From the NCBI RefSeq assembly GCF_001029505.1, contig NZ_LEKH01000008.1, positions 1 to 64,000 of the forward strand: DNA of 64,000 nt, read 5' to 3'. This stretch comes from Rubrobacter aplysinae. Lineage in GTDB: Bacteria; Actinomycetota; Rubrobacteria; Rubrobacterales; Rubrobacteraceae. Made by a program: the position numbers and the translations under genes. This document shows positions 58,436 through 64,000 of the stretch, piece after piece. The notes below the pieces were generated by a model that saw only the letters and a program-made list of their open reading frames with translations, did not search any database and was not told the DNA's origin. Numbering within the stretch: position 1 is the stretch's first letter; each line of letters begins with the position of its first letter.

Positions 58436-58864
58436 TTATTCTTCTCCCTCTTGGGGGTTGGTCGCGGGATGCTCGCAGAGCTCGGTCAGGACGCCGAAGG
58501 CTCCTCTGGGGTGGATAAACGCCATACGGACCCCTCCGGCTCCTATCCGGGGCTCCTCGTCTATGAGGTCCACTCCCTCAAGGGTGAGATCCTCTAGCAC
58601 GCGAGACAGGTCTTCCACCTCGAAAGCCACGTGGTGGAACCCTTCTCCGTTCTTGTCGAGGAACTTGCCAACCGGCGTATCCGGGCCGGTGGGCTCCAGG
58701 AGCTCTATCCGGGACTCGCCGACGCCGAACATCACGGTACGGATGCCCTGATCGGAGACCTCTTCGGGCTCGCTTGCCTTTGCGCCGAAGTGCTCCTGGT
58801 AGAAGTCCGCGGCGTCTTCGAGGCTCCGGACCGCGTAACCCAGATGGTGAATCTTTTGCAACAA
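58436..58864 (-). CDS. Methylmalonyl-CoA epimerase
   Basis: This enzyme converts (S)- to (R)-methylmalonyl-CoA, the step before the mutase. It is a vicinal-oxygen-chelate fold protein with [55 protein letters not shown] and the metal Glu near the end ([10 protein letters not shown]). I chose the TTG at 58864 (142 residues), close to the family length, with a GGGGG stretch upstream; the longer open frame adds an arginine-rich start. It overlaps in operon order with the mutase. Confidence 0.9.
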   Translation of the reverse strand: MLQKIHHLGYAVRSLEDAADFYQEHFGAKASEPEEVSDQGIRTVMFGVGESRIELLEPTGPDTPVGKFLDKNGEGFHHVAFEVEDLSRVLEDLTLEGVDLIDEEPRIGAGGVRMAFIHPRGAFGVLTELCEHPATNPQEGEE

Positions 58865-58923
58865 TCCCAAAACCCCCAGACTTTCCAGAGCCTTTTCAGG
58901 GCCTCTTCTTCGGCCCGCGGTTG

Positions 58924-59154
58924 CTAGAAGCCGCTCTGCTCGGTGACCTCGGCCCACTCGGAGCGGCCGGAGGCCATGTCAAGGATCTCGGCCATCTGCA
59001 GCGCGTCGTCCCCGCTAAACCCTCGTCGGCCGCCTTCGGGCAGGAAGACGTACTCGCGGCCGTCCGAGTAGCGCAACACTATGCGTTTGACCCCGGCTCC
59101 CTGGGGAGGTGGACCGCCCTCTGTCAGCCTGCGGCTACGCTCTATGCCGTGCAT
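58924..59154 (-). CDS. Small hypothetical protein, tandem paralogue 1
   Basis: This 76-residue protein has VKRIVLRYSDGREYVFLPEGGRRGFSGDDALQMAEILDMAS. I do not recognise a family, but the 74-residue neighbour upstream has the same pattern (hydrophobic strand, acid-Gly turn, Glu, Phe-x-Pro, Arg-Arg, Phe-Ser/Gly, Leu-Gln). The ATG has a GGGGG stretch six bases upstream. It lies 59 bp upstream of the epimerase start. Confidence 0.6.
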   Translation of the reverse strand: MHGIERSRRLTEGGPPPQGAGVKRIVLRYSDGREYVFLPEGGRRGFSGDDALQMAEILDMASGRSEWAEVTEQSGF

Positions 59155-59197
59155 CCGCTACCCCCTTTTTCTCGTCTTACTCTTCTGCTGGCCGCGT

Positions 59198-59422
59198 CTA
59201 CTCGCTGCTCAACCGGTACACTATGGTTTCGAGGTAGGCGGAGGCCTGCTGCAGCTCGTAGGAGCCGAACTCCCGGCGCAGCCGGGGCCTGAATATATCC
59301 TCGTCCCCGGTGTCGTACTCTATGCAGAGTTCTCGTATTCCGTGGGGGTCCAGATTCTCCCCCATATCCAGCGGCGTCCCCTGCCAGTTCCGGGATTCCT
59401 CTGTCAAAGGTTCCTCTGTCAA
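59198..59422 (-). CDS. Small hypothetical protein, tandem paralogue 2
   Basis: This 74-residue protein has GIRELCIEYDTGDEDIFRPRLRREFGSYELQQASAYLETIV, aligning with the next gene downstream. Its 5' end contains a 15-bp duplication that repeats the residues LTEEP, giving two TTG start candidates (59422, 59407). An AGAGGAAG lies before the first. It follows UspA by 78 bp on the same strand. Confidence 0.6.
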   Translation of the reverse strand: MTEEPLTEESRNWQGTPLDMGENLDPHGIRELCIEYDTGDEDIFRPRLRREFGSYELQQASAYLETIVYRLSSE

Positions 59423-59425
59423 AGC
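59396..59425. repeat. 15-bp tandem duplication at a start codon
   Basis: Two copies (59396-59410, 59411-59425; 14 of 15 identical) cover the start of the 74-residue gene and keep the reading frame. Confidence 0.75.
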
Positions 59426-59500
59426 CTTACTTCCTCTCTTTCGAACGGCCCGCTAACGGTACACACCATGCCCGCCGGGCCTCTACAAGTCCCGGGGCGA

Positions 59501-59938
59501 CTAATCTCCACGGACCACCAGCACCGGGCAGAAGGCTTCGCGCACGACGTACGTGGAGACGCTGCCCCGAAGGGCGTACTGCAGAGGCCCGAGCCCCCTG
59601 CTCCCCACCACCACCATTCCGACGCCCTCATCCCGGGTAAGTTTTACTATCTCCCGGGCCGGGTTCTTGCCGGGTACCACGCTGGACCGCCCGACGCTGC
59701 CCCCGGCAGAGTCTATGGTCTGGCTTTTCTCCTGTAGAAGATCCTGGGCCTTCTTCCCGACATCCGCGTCGGAGCCCTGACTCCTGGGAGTGGAGGTCTC
59801 GGTTATCTCCTCTCCGACGTAGATCAGGTGTATCTCGGCCCCCGTCTTCTCCGACAACTCCGCCGCGGCGAGGACCGCGGACTCCGAGCTGCGGTTACCG
59901 TCCGTCGCCACCAGTATCATGCCCGGGAATATCGTCAC
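59501..59938 (-). CDS. Universal stress protein (UspA family)
   Basis: This 145-residue protein has the Usp fold ILVATDGNRSSESAVLAAAELSEKTGAEIHLIYV and the ATP-binding pattern GSRGLGPLQYALRGSVST (Gly-x2-Gly-x9-Gly-Ser/Thr). ATP-binding Usp proteins act in stress and growth arrest. I chose the GTG at 59938 with GGGAG eight bases upstream; an ATG at 59920 is possible. It starts a short run of small genes leading to the epimerase. Confidence 0.9.
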   Translation of the reverse strand: MTIFPGMILVATDGNRSSESAVLAAAELSEKTGAEIHLIYVGEEITETSTPRSQGSDADVGKKAQDLLQEKSQTIDSAGGSVGRSSVVPGKNPAREIVKLTRDEGVGMVVVGSRGLGPLQYALRGSVSTYVVREAFCPVLVVRGD

Positions 59939-60072
59939 GTTTGCGGCTCCCTTCGACTCGTCGCCCTCCGCCCGGTCTTTTCCGGCCTCTAGACCGGCCC
60001 CGCTATGTTACTAAATTACTAACAAGAGCTTATAAGGAGCTTACGCAGAGCCTCCAGAGGATTCTAAAGCCT

Positions 60073-60768
60073 CTAAAAGGGCCAGAGCGGGGCCGCCGCT
60101 ACCAGAACTGGGGCGAACAACAGGGCCGGTAGCATGTTGGCCACCCGGACCTCGCGCAGCTCCAGGAGCCCGAGCCCGAGGCCGAAGATGAGGACGCCGC
60201 CGGTGGCGGTGGTGGCCGAGATCATGGCCCCGGTAACCGCCCCTTCGAGCAGCCCGGCGCCGAGCGTGATCGAGCCTTGCACCACGAGCACCGTGCCCGC
60301 CGACAGCAACACCCCCCATCCGAGCACCGCCGCAAAGGAGAGCGCCGCGATGCCGTCGAGGGTACTCTTGAGGGCGAGCAGGCTGAAATCTCCCGTTATC
60401 CCGGCCTCGATGGAACCGAGCACGGTGAGCGGCCCGACACAGAAGAGCAGGCTCGTGGTCACGAACGCCCGGCTGACCGGGCTTCCGCCCCCGGACAGCC
60501 GCCGCTCCAGATAATCCCCGAACCGTTTGAGGCCCCGGTCTATCCCGATAGCCTCGCCCACGATGAGCCCGGCGACCACGCTAACCAGCGGCACTAGAGG
60601 GTTATCGTGCTCCAGAAAGTTGGAGACCCCGACCAGCAGCGTAACGATGCCGATGGCGTGCAGCGCGGTTTGCCGCATACCCTCCGGCAGGCGCGCACCC
60701 GCCAGAGTCCCGAGTCCGCCGCACACGAGGACGGTCGCCACGTTCAGCACGGTCCCCGTCAAGGCCAC
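60073..60768 (-). CDS. DUF554 family membrane protein
   Basis: This protein of about 231 residues has six to seven membrane helices and the opening TGTVLNVATVLVCGGLGTLAGARLPEG typical of DUF554. No function is known. The frame opens at a TTG (60843), but the first 25 residues do not fit the family; I prefer the GTG at 60768, though a TTG at 60762 is possible and no ribosome-binding site is clear. It is divergent from sucC. The 134 bp between it and UspA hold only short direct repeats. Confidence 0.82.
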   Translation of the reverse strand: MALTGTVLNVATVLVCGGLGTLAGARLPEGMRQTALHAIGIVTLLVGVSNFLEHDNPLVPLVSVVAGLIVGEAIGIDRGLKRFGDYLERRLSGGGSPVSRAFVTTSLLFCVGPLTVLGSIEAGITGDFSLLALKSTLDGIAALSFAAVLGWGVLLSAGTVLVVQGSITLGAGLLEGAVTGAMISATTATGGVLIFGLGLGLLELREVRVANMLPALLFAPVLVAAAPLWPF

Positions 60769-60853
60769 TGGAGCCCGGAGAGTACATAGGGTAGCCCGTG
60801 GGGTAACTCGGAGCGACGCATCGCGGGCAGTATAACGGCGCAAGCTCCGCCTA

Positions 60854-60880
60854 CACCTCTGTACCGCACCTCTGTATAAT
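60854..60880 (+). promoter_or_regulatory. sucCD promoter with direct repeats
   Basis: A perfect TATAAT (60875-60880) lies 86 bp before sucC. A 10-bp direct repeat CACCTCTGTA (60854-60863 and 60867-60876, 13 bp apart) overlaps the -10 and the -35 region. It could be an operator. No strong -35 was found. Confidence 0.5.
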
Positions 60881-60965
60881 CATCCACCGGCATGGACGGT
60901 CCCTCTGGACCTCTGGAGGCTCTGTCGGGACTGTTAGAAGACTAGATACGCGGGGAGCTGGTAAG

Positions 60966-62108
60966 TTGGATCTCTACGAACATCAGGGTAAAGAGCTCCT
61001 GAGGAGCTTCGGGCTGAAGACGCTCGACGGGATGGTGGCAACCACGCCCGCCGAGGCGAAGGAGGCGGCACAGAATATAGGCGGCACCGTCGCGGTCAAG
61101 GCCCAGGTACTCGTCGGCGGGCGGGGCAAGGCTGGCGGTATAAAGGTGGTGGATAGCCCCGAGGAGGCCGAGAAGGCCGCAGAGCAGATTCTCGGTATGG
61201 ACATCAAGGGCCACACCGTAAACAAGGTGCTCGTCGAGGGCGGCGCGGACATCGAGAGCGAGATGTACCTCTCCATAATGGTGGACCGCTCCGAGAAGAA
61301 GCCCCTGATCCTGTTCTCCACCGAGGGTGGCGTGGAGATCGAGGAGGTCGCCGACCGTAACCCCGAGGCGATAGTGCGCCAGCACGTGGACCCGCTCGTG
61401 GGCCTCGTGCCCTACGAGCAGCGGGAGGTAGTCTTCTCCAGCGGCCTCTCGGGCGACACCGCAAAGGGCGTTAGCAAGGTCATCTCCGACCTGTACCGGG
61501 CCTTCCAGGAGTCGGACGCGAGCCTCGTCGAGATCAACCCGCTCGTCACCACCAAGTCTGGCGAGATGCTCACCCTGGACTCCAAGGTGACCATAGACAA
61601 CTCCAGCCTCTTCCGGCATCAGGACCTGGTATCCGAGGAGGACACGCGCTCGGCCGATCCAGGCGAGCAGCGGGCCCAGGAGGTCGGCCTGCAATACGTC
61701 AAGCTCGAAGGCGACGTCGGTATCCTCGGCAACGGGGCCGGGCTCGTTATGTCAACTCTGGACGTGGTGGCGCAGGCCGGCGGCGAGCCGGCGAACTTCT
61801 GCGACGTCGGCGGCGGCGCGGACGCGGAGAAGATCTCCGAGGCCCTCGACATCGTGACCTCGAACACCGCGGTCAAGAGCGTCCTGTTCAACATCTTCGG
61901 CGGCATCACCCGCGGCGACGAGGTCGCCCGCGGCCTCTTGACGGCGCTTGAGCGGTCGAACCTGGACCTGCCGATAGTCGTGCGCCTGGACGGGACGAAC
62001 GCCAAAGAGGGCCGTGACATCCTGGCGGAGAACACCCCGCAGAACGTCTACACCGAGACGACGATGCTCGACGCGGCCCGGCGGGCCGTCGAGCTGGCGC
62101 ACGGTTAA
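60966..62108 (+). CDS. sucC: Succinyl-CoA synthetase beta subunit
   Basis: SucC binds nucleotide and forms succinyl-CoA synthetase with SucD. The 380-residue protein has the ATP-grasp opening DLYEHQGKELLRSFGL, VGGRGKAGGIKVV, LVEINPLVTTKSGEMLTLDSKVTIDN and FNIFGGITRGDEVARGLL. The TTG start has GGGGAG upstream. The leader of about 80 nt contains an 8-bp duplication CCTCTGGA (60902-60917). Confidence 0.96.
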   Translation: MDLYEHQGKELLRSFGLKTLDGMVATTPAEAKEAAQNIGGTVAVKAQVLVGGRGKAGGIKVVDSPEEAEKAAEQILGMDIKGHTVNKVLVEGGADIESEMYLSIMVDRSEKKPLILFSTEGGVEIEEVADRNPEAIVRQHVDPLVGLVPYEQREVVFSSGLSGDTAKGVSKVISDLYRAFQESDASLVEINPLVTTKSGEMLTLDSKVTIDNSSLFRHQDLVSEEDTRSADPGEQRAQEVGLQYVKLEGDVGILGNGAGLVMSTLDVVAQAGGEPANFCDVGGGADAEKISEALDIVTSNTAVKSVLFNIFGGITRGDEVARGLLTALERSNLDLPIVVRLDGTNAKEGRDILAENTPQNVYTETTMLDAARRAVELAHG

Positions 62109-62134
62109 CGGAACGCGTTAACAGAAACTAGATA

Positions 62135-62164
62135 AAGCCAGAGAAGGCCAGAGGAGGCAGAGTT
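62135..62164. repeat. Three 10-bp tandem repeats containing the sucD ribosome-binding site
   Basis: AAGCCAGAGA, AGGCCAGAGG and AGGCAGAGTT (62135-62164, imperfect) fill the gap before sucD. The GAGGAGG ribosome-binding site is part of the array. Confidence 0.7.
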
Positions 62165-63047
62165 GCCGATACTCGTAGACGAGAACACGCGCCTGGTGGT
62201 TCAGGGCATCACCGGCCGGGAGGGCGCGTTCCACACCGGCCGTATGGTCGAGGGCGGCACCCAGGTCGTCGCCGGGGTAACGCCGGGCAAGGGCGGCCAG
62301 GAGTCGCAGGGCGTACCGATCTTCAACACCGTGAGCGAGGCCGCCCGCGAGACCGGGGCCAACGCCAGCGTCATCTTCGTGCCGCCCGCCTTCTCGGGGG
62401 ATGCGATCTTCGAGGCGCTAGACGCCGGGATACAGACGGTCTGCTGTATCACCGAGGGCGTGCCCGTACAGGATATGCTCCGCGTCTCCGGCTACATCGC
62501 GAGCAAGGACGCCACGCTTATCGGGCCAAACTGTCCGGGTGTGATCTCCCCGGAGCAGTCAAACGTCTCCATCATGCCCCAGGACATCTTCAAGCAGGGC
62601 AACGTCGGCGTCGTGAGCCGCAGCGGAACGCTTACCTACCAGGTGGTCAATGAGCTGACACAACGCGACATTGGCCAGTCCACGGCGGTCGGCATCGGCG
62701 GCGACCCGATCATCGGGACGAACTTCGTCGAGATTCTGGAGAAGTTCGAGGCCGACCCGCAGACCGAGTGCGTGGTCATGATCGGCGAGATCGGGGGCAA
62801 CGCCGAGCAGCTCGCCGCCGAGTACATCCAGTCGGAGATGAAGACCCCGGTGGTCGCCTACATCGCGGGCTTCACCGCCCCCGAGGGCAAGACGATGGGC
62901 CACGCCGGGGCGATAGTCTCCGGCGGCGACTCCACCGCCGAGGCAAAGAGCGAGGCGCTGAGGCGCTCCGGCATCCAGGCCGCCGAGAATCCCTCCGAGG
63001 TTGCGGAGCTGGTCGCCGACGCCCTCGGAGTCTCCTCGGCCACGTAG
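62163..63047 (+). CDS. sucD: Succinyl-CoA synthetase alpha subunit
   Basis: SucD carries the phosphohistidine. The 294-residue protein has [61 protein letters not shown] and the active His in [11 protein letters not shown]. The TTG start follows GAGGAGG. Transcribed with sucC, 54 bp apart, and ended by a strong terminator. Confidence 0.96.
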   Translation: MPILVDENTRLVVQGITGREGAFHTGRMVEGGTQVVAGVTPGKGGQESQGVPIFNTVSEAARETGANASVIFVPPAFSGDAIFEALDAGIQTVCCITEGVPVQDMLRVSGYIASKDATLIGPNCPGVISPEQSNVSIMPQDIFKQGNVGVVSRSGTLTYQVVNELTQRDIGQSTAVGIGGDPIIGTNFVEILEKFEADPQTECVVMIGEIGGNAEQLAAEYIQSEMKTPVVAYIAGFTAPEGKTMGHAGAIVSGGDSTAEAKSEALRRSGIQAAENPSEVAELVADALGVSSAT

Positions 63048-63085
63048 CTCACCAAGCTCATCTAGAGCGAGGCGGGTTTTGTATA

Positions 63086-63125
63086 GAAAGAGGGCGCGTG
63101 TACCGGGCGCGCCCTCTTTCGGCTT
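63086..63125 (+). terminator. Terminator after sucCD
   Basis: A perfect 13-bp stem (63086-63098 with 63108-63120), nine-base loop and a T-rich tail (GGCTTTT). Confidence 0.85.
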
Positions 63126-63129
63126 TTCG

Positions 63130-63164
63130 CTGTTCCTCGTTGATGCTCACTGTTCCTCGTTGAT
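63130..63164. repeat. 15-bp direct repeat, 20-bp period, before trkA
   Basis: CTGTTCCTCGTTGAT occurs at 63130-63144 and 63150-63164, exactly two helical turns apart. The second copy ends in the possible -35 region of the trkA promoter. Confidence 0.7.
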
Positions 63165-63185
63165 CGCCCGGGAGAGGCGTATACT
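63160..63185 (+). promoter_or_regulatory. Possible trkA promoter
   Basis: TTGATC (63160-63165) and TATACT (63180-63185) with a 14-bp spacer, shorter than usual, so the -35 is uncertain. Confidence 0.35.
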
Positions 63186-63251
63186 ATCGGCCTTGTGAGC
63201 TTCGTGGACTATACAGCCGCTTCTCTCGGGTATTTCGGGGAATAGTACGCC

Positions 63252-64000
63252 GTGCGCGTCTTTATAGTCGGGGCGGGAGAGGTCGGGTTCAGCACGGCCC
63301 ACATGCTCTCCCGCGAGGGGCATCAGATCACGATGATCGAGGAGAGCCAGAGCCTCGTGGAGCGGGTCGGGGACCAGCTAGACGCGCTGGTGATCCAGGG
63401 CAACGGCGCGAGCCCGAAGATACTCCGGGAGAATGGCGCGAGCAGGGCGGATCTCCTCATAGCCGTCACCGACTCAGACGAGGTGAACATCACCGCCTGC
63501 GTGGTCGCCAAGACCCAGGGCGTGGAGCGCACCGTCGCCCGGATAAGAAACAACGACTACTACGATACCAGGGACCCGTTCGCCACGGACATACTGGGGA
63601 TAGACTTCGTCATCCACCCCGAACGCGCCGCCGCCGAGGAGATCCGGGAGGCCCTCCGGGTGCCGGGCTCGGTCAACGTCGAGACCTTCGCCGGGCGGAG
63701 TATCGAGGTGGCGGAGGTCGCGATCAAGAGCGACTCACCGGTCGTGGGGCGGGCGATCCGGGAGGTAAAGTTTCCGCAGCGGAGCCTGATCGTGGGCGTC
63801 GTGCGCAAGGGCGACGCCATCGTGCCGAAGGGCGACACCGTGCTACAGGAGGAGGATCACATCTTCCTCATCAGCGAGCGGCGTCACATCCACAAGGTCG
63901 TGGCGGCGGTGACGAAGAACACGCGCAAGATAGACGAGGTGATGATCTTCGGTGGCGGCCGCATCGGGCTGCGTCTGGCGCTGGCGCTGGAGAGCGACGG
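63252..64000 (+). CDS. trkA: Trk potassium uptake regulatory protein TrkA (partial)
   Basis: TrkA binds NAD(H) on the cytoplasmic side of Trk/Ktr K+ channels and gates them. The visible 249 codons include an RCK-N domain with the Rossmann motif VGAGEVGFSTAHMLSREGH, acidic VTDSDEVN, an RCK-C domain (about 140-225), and the start of a second Rossmann domain (FGGGRIGLRLALALES). The GTG start at 63252 has GGGGA upstream. The gene runs off the window at 64000; a full TrkA has about 450 residues. Confidence 0.93.
   Translation, partial: MRVFIVGAGEVGFSTAHMLSREGHQITMIEESQSLVERVGDQLDALVIQGNGASPKILRENGASRADLLIAVTDSDEVNITACVVAKTQGVERTVARIRNNDYYDTRDPFATDILGIDFVIHPERAAAEEIREALRVPGSVNVETFAGRSIEVAEVAIKSDSPVVGRAIREVKFPQRSLIVGVVRKGDAIVPKGDTVLQEEDHIFLISERRHIHKVVAAVTKNTRKIDEVMIFGGGRIGLRLALALESD

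Overview
The window is GC-rich chromosomal DNA from a bacterium that looks like Rubrobacter or a close relative (deep-branching Actinobacteria). This is inferred from the 16S sequence, the GC-rich codon use, the frequent GTG and TTG starts, leaderless promoters, and the gene set (pdxST, ergothioneine EgtD, MgtA-type glycosyltransferase, DUF3039-like zinc ribbon). No search could be run, so the genus is a judgement.

Layout. 0-5 kb: secF, secD, tgt and queA on the minus strand. 5-17 kb: accessory genes, namely egtD, a sugar module (MFS porter, ROK glucokinase, PfkB fructokinase), an N-acyltransferase, an EamA exporter, an oxidoreductase, ilvD and a Na+/H+ antiporter. 17-27 kb: ruvB, ruvA, ruvC, yebC, pdxT, pdxS, an ArsA-type ATPase with two small ORFs, and a DksA-like protein. 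Between ruvC and yebC lie foreign-looking genes, part of them in an AT-rich patch (about 21.3-22.85 kb). 27.6-33.3 kb: one rRNA operon (16S-23S-5S, minus strand, no spacer tRNA) with clear processing stems and a duplicated promoter/hairpin leader. 33-45 kb: translation genes tyrS, pheS/pheT, an SpoU methylase, rplT, rpmI, infC and thrS, with mpg, a RemA-like gene and three tRNAs (Gly, Cys, Val). 45-64 kb: gtrA plus a glycosyltransferase, then central carbon genes (isocitrate dehydrogenase, malate dehydrogenase, methylmalonyl-CoA mutase and epimerase, succinyl-CoA synthetase) mixed with a subtilase, Mrp, UspA, small unknown genes and a truncated trkA.

How the genes work together. Isocitrate dehydrogenase, SucCD and malate dehydrogenase are TCA-cycle steps, and the epimerase/mutase pair feeds propionyl-CoA carbon into succinyl-CoA. 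The usual bacterial order yebC-ruvC-ruvA-ruvB-queA-tgt-secD-secF is kept in order and strand, but split by two insertions and without yajC.

Most unusual signals. (1) Short tandem duplications with a 9-11 bp period recur at gene boundaries, either just upstream of a ribosome-binding site (egtD, mdh, sucD, the MBL-fold gene) or on or just after a stop codon (infC, EamA gene, the 48.9 kb gene, tgt). (2) The rRNA operon is preceded by two promoter-plus-terminator-hairpin units. (3) infC has no ATG, GTG or TTG start ahead of its conserved N-terminus. (4) There is a strong multi-tier inverted repeat at the left edge.
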